DNA of 44,765 nucleotides from Clostridiales bacterium (GCA_015069265.1 SVIY01000003.1:1-44765), one strand, 5' to 3'; shown: positions 1 to 8,075, counted from the stretch's first letter. Notes: generated by a model not told the origin, from the sequence alone. Numbers and translations are program-made.

Positions 1-623
1 TTAGGGACTATAATATAAACTACCTATTCATTGAAACAATGGTAGATTTTATGGACGAAGGCGTTGTTGTAGACCGTGCAAACTTCTATTATGGAAGATA
101 TAAAAACAAAAGAGACGTAGAGGGCGAAGAATATACTGTGGAAAAGTATATCGAGTCCATTCGTATCAGCGACGACTACAGTGGAGAGCCTGTTAAAGAT
201 AAATATATTCTCAAACAAAATATTGCAGTAGAAGCAGTTTTAGATGTGGCGGAAACTGTTGAGTATTCTTTTATAGTTAAATATACCGACGCGGATAAAG
301 AGGCGGCGGAAGATAAAGTAAAACTTTTGGTACTTGCAGCAGATTTAGAAAGTAATGAAAAAATCGTTATAGATAACGTTGAATACTATAAATACTTTGA
401 CGGTGTGGAAAGTAAATTTAGAGATTACGATTGGATTAAAACGGAAAGCAGTGTTTCAAAATCAAGAACTTTAATACTTTTTGCCGTTATAGGTGCAGTA
501 ATTGCCGCAGCAGTTGTATACGTTAAAACGATTACAGATAAAACGGTAAAAGAGAAAGCCGAATTAGAGCAGTTGGTTGGACAAGACGTTCTTGCGATTA
601 TAGAAAAGACGGGGGATAGATAG
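1..623 (+). CDS. Wzz-like chain-length determinant, 5' end outside window
   Basis: The reading frame (first full codon at base 3) is open to the left edge, so the listed ATG at 39 is probably internal and the N-terminus is missing. What remains is an extracytoplasmic domain rich in charged residues, a single C-terminal membrane segment (about residues 145-165 of the listed ORF, 'LILFAVIGAVIAAAVVYV') and a short cytoplasmic tail ending 'VLAIIEKTGDR'. That layout fits the C-terminal half of Wzz/YveK/CpsC proteins, which set polysaccharide chain length or modulate a tyrosine kinase. The next gene is a paralogue with the same tail (IEKT), one base downstream, so the two are probably co-transcribed. 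No CpsD/YwqD kinase is visible. Family assignment is moderate because the diagnostic N-terminal segment is not in view. Confidence 0.6.
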   Translation, partial: RDYNINYLFIETMVDFMDEGVVVDRANFYYGRYKNKRDVEGEEYTVEKYIESIRISDDYSGEPVKDKYILKQNIAVEAVLDVAETVEYSFIVKYTDADKEAAEDKVKLLVLAADLESNEKIVIDNVEYYKYFDGVESKFRDYDWIKTESSVSKSRTLILFAVIGAVIAAAVVYVKTITDKTVKEKAELEQLVGQDVLAIIEKTGDR

Positions 624-624
624 T

Positions 625-1317
625 ATGGGCGAAATGGTTGAAAACAAAGTAGAACAAAAAGGTTTACCCCTACTTAAACTCATAAGGAAGAATTTATTTT
701 TAATAATTCTTATAACCGTGCTTTGCACCTTGCTATCGTCAGCATATAGCATCGCGTTCGTTAAGCCTACCTATACGGCAACGAGTTCGGTAATTCTTCG
801 TATGTCTTCTGACGCAAACAACAATCAAACGGAAAACGATACGTCTTTAGCGCAAAGATATTTACCAACCATTGCAGACATTGTTGTTTCTCCTGCGGTT
901 ATAAAAAAGGCTAATGAAAAATATCTGGATAAGAGTGACAAAATTAGTGCAGGTGCGATTACTGTGGCACACGGAGAAAGAAGTTTGATTTTTACTATTT
1001 CCTATACGGACGTAAGTCCTGAAAAGGCAGAAGAAAAGGTGAAAATCGTTATCGAGACTGCATCAGAACATATGGAAGGAGGAGTTTTGTCAGTTAAAAA
1101 CGTTACTCTAATTCCTACAGATAACAATATTGAAGCGGTTGAAAAAAGTGGAGCATTTACGTACGTTATTTTAGGTTTTGCCGTGGGTGTTGTTATTTCA
1201 CTAGTGGTAGTCGTTCTAAAATACGCGCTTGACAATACCGTGACAGAGAAGAAGGAATTTGAAGAGATGACCGACATCGGTGTTATTGCAATGATAGAAA
1301 AGACCGATGATAAATAA
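625..1317 (+). CDS. Wzz/YveK-type polysaccharide chain-length determinant
   Basis: This is a 230-residue protein with an N-terminal membrane segment (about residues 20-45), an extracytoplasmic domain starting 'KPTYTATSSVILR', a C-terminal membrane segment (about 180-200) and a tail ending 'IAMIEKTDDK'. Two transmembrane helices flanking one periplasmic-type domain, with the 'P.Y.A...' motif after helix 1, is the Wzz/CpsC architecture. The family controls the length or export of surface polysaccharide and often activates a bacterial tyrosine kinase. Here no kinase follows: the gene is closed by a terminator and then a convergent gene. A purine-rich GGGGGAT stretch sits upstream of the ATG. It is a paralogue of the preceding gene; the pair may act as a heteromer (inference). 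Confidence 0.72.
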   Translation: MGEMVENKVEQKGLPLLKLIRKNLFLIILITVLCTLLSSAYSIAFVKPTYTATSSVILRMSSDANNNQTENDTSLAQRYLPTIADIVVSPAVIKKANEKYLDKSDKISAGAITVAHGERSLIFTISYTDVSPEKAEEKVKIVIETASEHMEGGVLSVKNVTLIPTDNNIEAVEKSGAFTYVILGFAVGVVISLVVVVLKYALDNTVTEKKEFEEMTDIGVIAMIEKTDDK

Positions 1318-1333
1318 ATAAAGACAACAAAAA

Positions 1334-1360
1334 AACGCCTAGTAATAGGCGTTTTTGTTT
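1334..1360. terminator. Bidirectional rho-independent terminator
   Basis: An 8-bp perfect stem AACGCCTA / TAGGCGTT closes a GTAA loop. It is preceded by an A run and followed by TTTTTGTTTT, so it can stop the Wzz-like pair on the plus strand and ttcA on the minus strand. Confidence 0.88.
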
Positions 1361-1367
1361 TATTTAA

Positions 1368-2111
1368 TTATAAAATTTCTGCATCGCGTTCAAACTTATC
1401 GAAAAGATTATATCTTTCGGGGTGGGTGAGAGCCGTAAACATCATATCGCGAACGTTAGGTATATCATCGCCAATTTTAGAAATCAGGGTCTTAACGTAT
1501 TCGCGCTTTGTGTGCTTGTTAGCAGGGCAACAGCTCTTTACCACAGGCAGAGTTTTGCTGTAAGCTAAAACGTCCACCTCTTTAATCATAACCATTGGGC
1601 GAATAAGCGTTAAGTCCATCTTATCAAGATAACTTTTAGGCGCAAAAGTGGAAAGCCTTCCCTCGTATAAAAGTGATAACATCATAGTGTCTATAAGGTC
1701 GTCCGCGTGATGACCTAGCGCAACTTTATTGCACCCTTGTGCTTTTGCAAGGTTGTTTAGCGCACCCTTACGCATTTTAGAACAGAGCGCGCACGGGTTA
1801 GACTCTTTTCTTACGTCAAAAACGATTTGACCAATGTCCGTTTTTTCGATAAAGTATTCGACACCAAGCTCGTCGCACAGCACTTTAATGGGGGTGAAGT
1901 CCGTTTTGCTGTCGGCAAAATTAAGGTCTACTGATATTGCTATGAGGTCGAACTTTTCTGGGGAGAAGCGCTTGTACTCTGCAAGAAGTTTTAGAAGGGT
2001 TACGCTGTCCTTACCTCCCGATACACCGACGGCGATTTTATCTTTGTCTCGAATTAAGTTGTACTTTGTTATGCCCTTTCGCATAACCGATAACATTTTT
2101 TGAGTCGTCAT
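1368..2111 (-). CDS. ttcA: TtcA-family tRNA thiolation enzyme (PP-loop ATPase)
   Basis: A 247-residue protein with the ATP-pyrophosphatase P-loop 'GVSGGKDSVTLLK' near residue 30. A 'CALC' pair lies near residue 107, then 'GHHADDLIDTMMLSLLYEGR' and a late 'CCPANKHTKRE' cysteine. The CxxC plus a third cysteine is the iron-sulfur-binding pattern of the TtcA group, which thiolates cytidine 32 of tRNA. The TtcA/TilS/CTU families share the P-loop, so the exact target nucleotide is an inference. It is shorter than the E. coli enzyme but covers the core. It is transcribed alone, converging on the Wzz pair and divergent from the next gene; its upstream ribosome site is weak. Confidence 0.82.
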   Translation of the reverse strand: MTTQKMLSVMRKGITKYNLIRDKDKIAVGVSGGKDSVTLLKLLAEYKRFSPEKFDLIAISVDLNFADSKTDFTPIKVLCDELGVEYFIEKTDIGQIVFDVRKESNPCALCSKMRKGALNNLAKAQGCNKVALGHHADDLIDTMMLSLLYEGRLSTFAPKSYLDKMDLTLIRPMVMIKEVDVLAYSKTLPVVKSCCPANKHTKREYVKTLISKIGDDIPNVRDMMFTALTHPERYNLFDKFERDAEIL

Positions 2112-2165
2112 GCTTTATTTTCGCTATTGAAAAGTAGTTTTTTGGTTGTCTTTTAATAATTTCGG

Positions 2166-2194
2166 TTGATTTTTTTTGCTATATACATTATACT
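2166..2194 (+). promoter_or_regulatory. Sigma-A-type promoter
   Basis: TTGATT (2166-2171), a 17-base spacer and TATACT (2189-2194). The TTG taken as a start by the ORF track is the first three bases of this -35 box, so the downstream gene must start later, at ATG 2232. Confidence 0.7.
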
Positions 2195-2231
2195 TATATT
2201 TGATAAAAAAGCAAGGGGTTTAGCAAGAGTT

Positions 2232-2873
2232 ATGACGGATTTTATATTAAATCTTGTTGGGAACAATTACGTCGCGACGATAGTAATGTCGTTTATGCCA
2301 ATGATTGAATTAAAAGGCGGAATCGTTTTTGCGCGTGGAGCAGGATTGGGTTTTTTTGAGGCGTTTTTGTTTTCGTTTTTGGGTTCTAGTCTTGTTTTCA
2401 TTCCTATTTATTTCTTGCTTCGACCTATTTTGAACTTGCTTAAAAGAGTTAAGTGGATAAATGCGTTTGTCCTAAACGTCGAGCATTATTTTAGCGAAAG
2501 GGCTGAAATGGCCATTACTAAACAAAAAAAGCAAAACAAAAGAAGGCGTTCAGAAATTGGATTAAAGCAATTGGCGGTGTTTATTTTTATTGCAATACCA
2601 TTGCCAATGACAGGTATATGGATGGGAACTGCAATTGCGGTTTTTCTTCAACTTAAATTTAAGGACGCAATTTGGCCTGCTTTGTTAGGAAATTTCATTG
2701 CGGGGACTTGCATATCGTTACTTGCAGAGTTTTGTTTAGCGCTTTGGAATATTAAAGTATTGGACTACATACTTTATGGTATGTTTGGTATTGCGCTTGT
2801 TCTGACAATTATAGTGGTTATAAAACTAATATTAAAAAAGCGCAATTCGCACGAAGAAGAGGGGACTGAATAA
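2232..2873 (+). CDS. Small multi-drug export family membrane protein
   Basis: I place the start at ATG 2232 ('MTDFILNLVGNN', 213 residues), not the TTG at 2166, which is the -35 box of the promoter. AAGGGG lies 13 bases upstream. The protein is highly hydrophobic, with about five or six membrane segments. The N-terminal 'MPMIELKGGIVFA' motif, a mid-protein basic cytosolic loop ('KKQNKRRRSEIG') and 'AIPLPMTGIWMGTAIAV' resemble the Sm_multidrug_ex family (PF06695) and, more distantly, DedA/SNARE-associated proteins. Substrate is unknown; the family name is historical. Its stop overlaps the patatin start (TAATG), so the two are translationally coupled. Confidence 0.75.
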   Translation: MTDFILNLVGNNYVATIVMSFMPMIELKGGIVFARGAGLGFFEAFLFSFLGSSLVFIPIYFLLRPILNLLKRVKWINAFVLNVEHYFSERAEMAITKQKKQNKRRRSEIGLKQLAVFIFIAIPLPMTGIWMGTAIAVFLQLKFKDAIWPALLGNFIAGTCISLLAEFCLALWNIKVLDYILYGMFGIALVLTIIVVIKLILKKRNSHEEEGTE

Positions 2874-3682
2874 TGGGGTTTTTTAGTTGGCTCTTAAATA
2901 GAAAAAAGCCAAAAAAATTAAAACTAGGTCTTGCGCTCGGTTCGGGTGGTGCAAAGGGATTTGCATCTCTCGGTGCGCTAAAAGCCTTTGAAGAGAACGG
3001 GCTAGAGTTCGATATAGTTGCAGGAACGAGCATCGGAAGTATTATCGGTGCGTTTTACGCTAAAGGCTATTCGGCAACCGACATAATAGAACTTGTAAAA
3101 CGAGTAGACTTTTCAGAGATTAAAAATTTGTTCATGATAAATATGAACACTATAGGGCTTTATAAAGTCATTGATAGAGAAATGGGTACTCTAAATATTG
3201 AGGAACTCAAAAAACCATTTAAGACTGTTGCAACCGAACTTGAAACGGGCAAGGAAACGGTTTTTGACAAGGGCAACGTTGCACAGGCGCTCTGTGCTTC
3301 GAGTAGCATGCCTCCCTTTTTTAAGCCCGTCGTAATTGACGGAAAGAGGTATATTGACGGAGCGTATACCAATTCAATACCTGCCGACCTCGTAAGAGAA
3401 ATGGGCGCTGATTACATAGTGGGGATAGACCTTTCCACTCGCGACAGTAAACCCTCGCTAATAACAAAATTTTTCCCAACGTATAAGTCTAATGTGAAAG
3501 AGCCTTGGGAAAAGGGGTATAAAGAAAGTGACGTCATGCTTCACCCCGACCTTAACGGTTTTATGGCTTACGAGTTTTGGAAAGCAAACGAAATGTACGA
3601 TATCGGTTATCATCAAGCTATAAGCTATATTCCGCGCATTAAAAGCGATATCGAACGTTTAAGTTCAAATAAGAACAAATAA
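2873..3682 (+). CDS. Patatin-like phospholipase (RssA/YchK type)
   Basis: A 269-residue cytosolic acyl hydrolase. The three patatin signatures are present in order: oxyanion-hole loop 'GLALGSGGAKG' (about residues 20-30), nucleophile elbow 'GTSIG' (about residue 53, catalytic Ser) and the dyad aspartate in 'YIDGAYTNSIP' (DGA instead of the commoner DGG). There is no signal peptide; a short basic N-terminus precedes the domain. The family hydrolyses phospholipid or acyl-ester bonds; the exact lipid is not predictable. It overlaps the preceding membrane-protein gene by one base and is followed 21 bases later by the MBL lipoprotein gene. It could take part in membrane lipid turnover along with the nearby G1P dehydrogenase and glycerophosphodiesterase (inference). 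Confidence 0.85.
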   Translation: MGFFSWLLNRKKPKKLKLGLALGSGGAKGFASLGALKAFEENGLEFDIVAGTSIGSIIGAFYAKGYSATDIIELVKRVDFSEIKNLFMINMNTIGLYKVIDREMGTLNIEELKKPFKTVATELETGKETVFDKGNVAQALCASSSMPPFFKPVVIDGKRYIDGAYTNSIPADLVREMGADYIVGIDLSTRDSKPSLITKFFPTYKSNVKEPWEKGYKESDVMLHPDLNGFMAYEFWKANEMYDIGYHQAISYIPRIKSDIERLSSNKNK

Positions 3683-3703
3683 ATAGGAAAGATACAAAAG
3701 AAA

Positions 3704-4687
3704 ATGCAACTAAAGAGAGTGAAAACGTTAGCCGTATTATGCGCTCTTGCTTTTGTAATTATCGTTTGCTTTGGTTGTTCTAGCGAAGACTCTGGAGTGG
3801 ACGACGGCAGTCAAGGACAAGGGTGTAATTGTTCGGTGACGTTTTTTGATATGGGCACGTCGGAGAGCGTGCTTTTAAGGTTTAACGACGGCAAAACCAT
3901 GCTCGTCGATTGTGGCGGAGTTGAAGATGCGAACGCGTTAAAGACCGCGCTACAAGGGGTTAACGTGCAAACCATAGATTATTTAGTGCTGACTCATCCA
4001 GACGTTGACCACGTTGGCGGAGCAGAGACGGTCATTAACGATTTTAATGTGGGCACTCTTTTTATTCCAAAGATTTTAGGTGCACTTTCAAATCTCTTTC
4101 CTACCTATAAAAGCGCGGTAGAACTTGCTAAAAGCAAGGGTTTACAAACGGAAATTTCAGATACGGACGATTGTTTTATCGGCGAAGATTATCAAATAGT
4201 TTTTCTCGCTCCACAAGTGGTTGGCGGAAGTTACGCGGACTTTAACTCTACGTTTAATCCCAATGAAACGCAAGTGGACAACCTGTCAAGTGTGATTTAT
4301 ATAAATATAATGGGCATTCGTTTTTTGTTGACGGGCGATGCAGGGTATGCGGTAGAAGATGAGATAATCTCTAATTACACCTCCGGACTGTATGGCGTTG
4401 CAAGTGAGGAGTTTGAAGGCGAAGTAAATTTGGAAGACATAGAATTTCTTAAAGTTGCAAAAGGTGGTCGGGACGGTGGCACTAGCTCAAGTCTTTTGTC
4501 AATATTAAGGCCTAAAAACGCAATAGTTTTTACAGGGGACGGAGCTTCTCCGAGCAATTTGGTTTTGACAAGACTTTATAATGCTAACAACGACTACAAT
4601 TTATATAGAACGGATGTGTACGGAAATATAACAATAAACATATTAGGCTCTGGTCAGTATGGTATAGGTAGCGATAAAAGCGCATAG
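3704..4687 (+). CDS. Secreted MBL-fold hydrolase, ComEC C-terminal-like lipoprotein
   Basis: A 327-residue protein starting with a lipoprotein signal ('LAVLCALAFVIIVCFGC', lipid-anchor Cys about residue 25), then a glycine/aspartate-rich linker and a metallo-beta-lactamase fold. The metal motif is 'LTHPDVDHVGG' (about residues 98-108), with a later 'LLTGDAGYAVEDEII'. This HPDxDH form is the one found in the extracellular domain of the DNA-uptake channel ComEC/Rec2 and in free-standing ComEC-like hydrolases. Here there are no ComEC membrane helices, so it is a stand-alone surface-anchored enzyme. The substrate is unknown; nucleic acid or phosphate ester is an inference from family. It sits 8 bases upstream of the G1P dehydrogenase gene. 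Confidence 0.78.
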   Translation: MQLKRVKTLAVLCALAFVIIVCFGCSSEDSGVDDGSQGQGCNCSVTFFDMGTSESVLLRFNDGKTMLVDCGGVEDANALKTALQGVNVQTIDYLVLTHPDVDHVGGAETVINDFNVGTLFIPKILGALSNLFPTYKSAVELAKSKGLQTEISDTDDCFIGEDYQIVFLAPQVVGGSYADFNSTFNPNETQVDNLSSVIYINIMGIRFLLTGDAGYAVEDEIISNYTSGLYGVASEEFEGEVNLEDIEFLKVAKGGRDGGTSSSLLSILRPKNAIVFTGDGASPSNLVLTRLYNANNDYNLYRTDVYGNITINILGSGQYGIGSDKSA

Positions 4688-4695
4688 GAGGAAGT

Positions 4696-5943
4696 ATGAT
4701 TAACTTAAAAGAACTTGCAAAACAATTTGAAAACTGTCCTTGTGGAAGAAAGCATGAACTAACTACTAAAGAAGTTGTAGTGGGGAGTGGTATCGTTAAA
4801 GACACGGGCGAAATATTAAAAAGAAACGGGTTTAAGAAAAGACTTCTTCTCGTTGGGGACAAAAACACTTTGCGTGCTTCTGAAGGGGTAGAAAAGGCTC
4901 TTGAAGGCTTTGAAATTCAATATAGAATATACGACAACTTGCGAGAGGCAACTATCGAACAAGTAAACGTCTTAAAAGAGTTGTTAGAAGAAAACGACGG
5001 CGTTATATCAGTTGGTACGGGGTCGCTCAACGATATTTGCAGAAAGGCGGCTGCCGACACTGATAAACCCCTTTGCATATTTGCTACTGCCGCTTCAATG
5101 GACGGATTTGCTTCTTACGGCGCACCGCTAACCGACGGAAACTTTAAGGCTACTTACGACGCTAAAATGCCTGAAGTCATTATTGCGGATACTAAAATTT
5201 TGGCGCGCGCACCCAAGGAGTTAAAGTCCGCAGGCTTTGGCGATATGATAGGAAAGTACGTTGGACTTATTGACTGGCAGGTTTCCGCGCTTATTAGTGG
5301 GGAATATTACTGCGAAAAGGTCGCAAACCTCACAAGAGAGGCGACAGACCGCATCATGAGTTTAGCCGATAGAATTACCGCTGATGACGAAGAAAGCGCG
5401 GCGGCGGTTTTCGAGGCACTATTGCTTACGGGAATCGGAATGGCGTTTACTAAAACTTCACGTCCTGCTAGCGGAACCGAACACATTCTTTCGCACTTTT
5501 GGGAATGTAAAAAATTGCTTGAGGGTAAGCTTTCAGATTTTCACGGCAAAAAGGTTGGCGTTGCAACGCTTTTAATAATGGAAAAGTACTCCAAACTTTT
5601 GCAAAAAGAGAAAGTGGTGGCACATAAAGAAGTGGTCGATTGGGAAGACGTTTATAAAAACTACGGTGAACTTAAAGACGAGGTAATAAAACTCAATACT
5701 CCCGATACCATAACCGACGGAATCAACCCCGAAGATTTAGAAAAAAATTGGGATAAAATTCGCGACATAATACGTTCAGTTCCCTCTTACGAGCAGATAA
5801 AGAATGCTATGGAGAGGGCAGAGGCAGTAACCACGGTTGAACAAATCGAGGTTAGCGAAGAACTTAAAGAGCAAGGACTTAAATATCATCCGTATATGAG
5901 AAGAAGATTAAGCCTTTATAGATTAGCAAACATGATTGATTAA
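4696..5943 (+). CDS. egsA: sn-Glycerol-1-phosphate dehydrogenase (AraM/EgsA)
   Basis: A 415-residue iron-alcohol-dehydrogenase-fold enzyme that reduces dihydroxyacetone phosphate to sn-glycerol-1-phosphate. Visible features are the nucleotide-binding 'ISVGTGSLNDICR' (about residues 110-122), 'ATAASMDGFASYGAPL' and the 'GFGDMIGKY' region (metal-ligand Asp). The 'SGTEHILSHFWE' stretch holds the metal-ligand His residues. These match bacterial AraM/EgsA rather than glycerol dehydrogenase GldA. The start has a strong AGGAGG ribosome site five bases upstream. In Bacillus the product feeds PcrB to make heptaprenylglyceryl phosphate; no pcrB is in the window. It is the last gene of the run that starts at 2232, ending at a strong terminator. 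Confidence 0.88.
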   Translation: MINLKELAKQFENCPCGRKHELTTKEVVVGSGIVKDTGEILKRNGFKKRLLLVGDKNTLRASEGVEKALEGFEIQYRIYDNLREATIEQVNVLKELLEENDGVISVGTGSLNDICRKAAADTDKPLCIFATAASMDGFASYGAPLTDGNFKATYDAKMPEVIIADTKILARAPKELKSAGFGDMIGKYVGLIDWQVSALISGEYYCEKVANLTREATDRIMSLADRITADDEESAAAVFEALLLTGIGMAFTKTSRPASGTEHILSHFWECKKLLEGKLSDFHGKKVGVATLLIMEKYSKLLQKEKVVAHKEVVDWEDVYKNYGELKDEVIKLNTPDTITDGINPEDLEKNWDKIRDIIRSVPSYEQIKNAMERAEAVTTVEQIEVSEELKEQGLKYHPYMRRRLSLYRLANMID

Positions 5944-5946
5944 AAC

Positions 5947-5980
5947 AAACCGCCGTCGGTAAATGCCGACGGCGGTTTTG
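5947..5980. terminator. Strong bidirectional terminator
   Basis: A 13-bp perfect stem AAACCGCCGTCGG / CCGACGGCGGTTT with a 6-base loop, followed by TTTTG. The minus strand reads into TTTGTTTTA, so it also serves the convergent collagen-like gene. Confidence 0.9.
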
Positions 5981-6011
5981 CGGTTTATCGCATTGATTAA
6001 GAAGAAAAACG

Positions 6012-6728
6012 TTAAGAGAGTTTTTGCACTGTTAACGAAGCGCCTGAAAGAGTTGCTTCGGTAGCGGACGTGTTGTAAAGAGAAAGGGTAGAGTTTGCAG
6101 GGATAGACAGTAAAATAGTCTTGCCTGCTGCTCCCGCACTGTTAGACTGAACTATAGATTCGTCAGTTACAGGTGCGCCGTTAAGATAGAGTGAGGTAAC
6201 AAACTCGTTGGTGGGAACCGACCCTCCTACGTAGTATGACACCATGTAAACTCCAGCTTCGGAAACGTTTACAGCGTTATCGGTTACACTCATTGTTGTG
6301 GTAGGTGTCGAGGTGTCAAAAACTATAGGAATTATAGCGTCACTCGCAACTACTGCCGTTCCGACACTCGCATAAATAGCGTCGAAAGTAGCGTCAACTC
6401 CAGGTTCGCCTTGCGGACCTACGGGGCCTTGAGGGCCAATCGGGCCAACAGGACCTACCGCACCTGTCGCGCCCGTAGCACCAGTTGCTCCTTGAGGACC
6501 AGCCGGACCAATAGGGCCAACAGGACCAGTAGCACCCGTTGCACCAGTAGCACCAGCAGGGCCTTGTGGACCTTGTGGGCCTCTCGCGCCTTGTGGACCG
6601 GTAGGACCGACAGGACCAATCGGACCGCGGATTACGGTTACGTTGTTGTTGCAGTTACAGTTTCGTCTAGCACAATTGTTGCAACCACAGTTGCCGTTGC
6701 AACCGTCGTTGCCAAAAAGACAGCACAT
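6012..6728 (-). CDS. Collagen-like BclA-type surface protein
   Basis: A 238-residue protein in three parts. Residues 1-34 are cysteine-rich (eight Cys by residue 26, for example '[17 protein letters not shown]'). Residues 35-112 are 26 uninterrupted Gly-X-Y triplets (GPI GPV ... GAT GAT GAT ... GEP GVD). Residues 113-238 are a globular threonine/serine-rich domain like the C-terminal trimerisation domain of exosporium protein BclA. The start has AGGAGG upstream. Such proteins form the hair-like nap on spores of Bacillus and Clostridia. The Cys-rich head may anchor the trimer to the spore coat by disulfides (inference). The plus-strand ORF 6411-6737 is only its antisense shadow. It is probably monocistronic, with about 80 bases to the next gene. 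Confidence 0.85.
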   Translation of the reverse strand: MCCLFGNDGCNGNCGCNNCARRNCNCNNNVTVIRGPIGPVGPTGPQGARGPQGPQGPAGATGATGATGPVGPIGPAGPQGATGATGATGAVGPVGPIGPQGPVGPQGEPGVDATFDAIYASVGTAVVASDAIIPIVFDTSTPTTTMSVTDNAVNVSEAGVYMVSYYVGGSVPTNEFVTSLYLNGAPVTDESIVQSNSAGAAGKTILLSIPANSTLSLYNTSATEATLSGASLTVQKLS

Positions 6729-6807
6729 AAAAAATAATCCTCCTTTGTGTCAATATCATTTTATTCTTAAAAAGCATAAAACGTTACCGACAAAAGAAGG
6801 ATAATGA

Positions 6808-7317
6808 TTATTTTTTCGGGGGGAAGTCTATTTCCTCAATATCAATGGGCATATCGTAGGGGAGCTGTTCGTGATAGGTCTTACCGTCACTAAAAGCACG
6901 CTCAAAAGGAAGTTTTAAGTATCTACAAGAACTTTCGGCAAGTAGTTTATTGTCCATATCGAACAATTCGCCTTTTGCAGTAAAACCTCTTGGCGAATTA
7001 TAGGTTAGATATGCTCTCGCTTTAAGTTTTACGTTAGCGGGAACGGGACGGCGGAATGTAACGGAAATAGTCGTTGTAACACCGAAAACGCCTGGTTCAG
7101 TCGTCCATAAAGCTCTTCCCATAAGTTCGTCTAAAAGTGCGGTAATCATACCGCCGTGCGTCCTATCGGGGTAACTTTGGTGTTCTTCCTTGTAGGTAAA
7201 CACCGAAGCCACGCTACCGTCTTCAAGATTATAAAAGGTTGCTTGAAGCCCTAGCGGATTTTCCATACCGCAAATTATACACTTTTTGCTATTTCTCTGT
7301 GTTGCTATTACTTTCAT
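6808..7317 (-). CDS. Hotdog-fold thioesterase (PaaI-like)
   Basis: The product is 169 residues from the ATG at 7317. I prefer this start over 7329 because GGTGAG lies a few bases upstream. The hotdog thioesterase signature is clear: 'DRTHGGMITALLDELMGRAL' (catalytic Asp/Glu in the central helix, HGG motif), then 'GVTTTISVTFRRPVPANVKLKARAYL'. A 'KKCIICGMENPLGL' head with a CxxC pair precedes the domain, as in many actinobacterial and clostridial PaaI-like proteins. It should hydrolyse an acyl-CoA thioester; the acyl group is unknown. Its start lies inside the end of the glycerophosphodiesterase gene, overlapping by about 29 bases, so it is translationally coupled and shares that promoter. Confidence 0.82.
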   Translation of the reverse strand: MKVIATQRNSKKCIICGMENPLGLQATFYNLEDGSVASVFTYKEEHQSYPDRTHGGMITALLDELMGRALWTTEPGVFGVTTTISVTFRRPVPANVKLKARAYLTYNSPRGFTAKGELFDMDNKLLAESSCRYLKLPFERAFSDGKTYHEQLPYDMPIDIEEIDFPPKK

Positions 7318-8038
7318 TGTTCTCACCATTTGTTGATAAATATTCGCAGAGTTTATCGGGGAAATTTACAGTCATTCCGTCAACACCACACTTTACAAGG
7401 TTTTGCATTAAATCTGTGTTATAAACACCCCATGCGCGAACGTTAAATCCCTTTTCGTGCCAAGATTTGCAGTTGTCTTTGTTGACAAAATAAGATTCGG
7501 GACAAATCTCGTTAATTCCGTCCGCTTTCATCTTTTCTAAAAGTTCATCGTTAACTTCACCTTGGTGCAAAAGTCCAAGGCGTATTGACGGCAAAAGTGC
7601 GTGCATATCTAAAAGTTCATTATACTTAAAAGAGGTTATAACAACTTTATCGGCAACGCCATGTTTTGTTATGAGTTCAGCGGTTGGCTTTGCCGTTTTG
7701 TCCCCCTTTAATTCGATAGCAAAGGTAAGGTCGAAATCCTTAAACCTATACAAGAATTCGTCAAGCGTTATTATGCGGTCTTTAAGATTATTCTTTTTTA
7801 CCCAAAAAGATTTAAGTTCTTTCAACGTGTAGTCTGATATAGAGCCACTTTCACCGGTCATCCTCTCTAACTTTTCGTCGTGAAAAAGCACGGCAACGCC
7901 GTCACGGCTTAGATGAACGTCCGTTTCAATTCCGTTAGCACCCATAAAGATGCCTGCGTAAAAGGACAAAAAGGTGTTCTCTGGTGCATATTCGCTTGCG
8001 CCTCGGTGCGCATAATTTATAAATTTATCTCGTTTCAT
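7289..8038 (-). CDS. Glycerophosphodiester phosphodiesterase
   Basis: A 249-residue cytosolic GDPD-family enzyme. The diagnostic N-terminal motif 'AHRGASEYAPENT' holds the catalytic His and Arg, followed by 'GIETDVHLSRDGVAVLFHD' (metal-ligand Glu/Asp and the second His). 'FAIELKG' follows further on, and the barrel ends with 'NVRAWGVY'. It hydrolyses deacylated phospholipid head-group esters to glycerol phosphate and an alcohol, the usual UgpQ-type salvage role. No signal peptide is present. It has its own minus-strand promoter (TTGCTA-16-TATAAT), divergent from the AbrB gene, and the thioesterase gene overlaps its 3' end. The last dozen residues are Asn/Ser/Glu-rich and probably disordered. 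Confidence 0.9.
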   Translation of the reverse strand: MKRDKFINYAHRGASEYAPENTFLSFYAGIFMGANGIETDVHLSRDGVAVLFHDEKLERMTGESGSISDYTLKELKSFWVKKNNLKDRIITLDEFLYRFKDFDLTFAIELKGDKTAKPTAELITKHGVADKVVITSFKYNELLDMHALLPSIRLGLLHQGEVNDELLEKMKADGINEICPESYFVNKDNCKSWHEKGFNVRAWGVYNTDLMQNLVKCGVDGMTVNFPDKLCEYLSTNGENNESNSNTEK

Positions 8039-8047
8039 AGTGCCTTA

Positions 8048-8075
8048 ATTATACCACAAAAACAACGTTTAGCAA
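8048..8075 (-). promoter_or_regulatory. Minus-strand promoter for the glycerophosphodiesterase gene
   Basis: Read on the minus strand: TTGCTA, a 16-base spacer and TATAAT, ending 10 bases before the ATG. The leader is therefore very short. Confidence 0.65.

Noticed and set aside
2166-2231. N-terminal 22 residues of the small multi-drug export ORF
   Set aside because: The TTG is the -35 box and the -10 box lies within the stretch, so it is promoter DNA.
6417-6622. Short tandem repeats that might look like a CRISPR or satellite array
   Set aside because: The repeat period is 9 or 3 bases and follows the Gly-X-Y codons of the collagen-like protein; there are no spacers.
6411-6737. 108-residue plus-strand ORF rich in Arg, Thr and Ser
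   Set aside because: It is the antisense reading of the Gly-X-Y repeats of the collagen-like gene; it has no ribosome site and no family.
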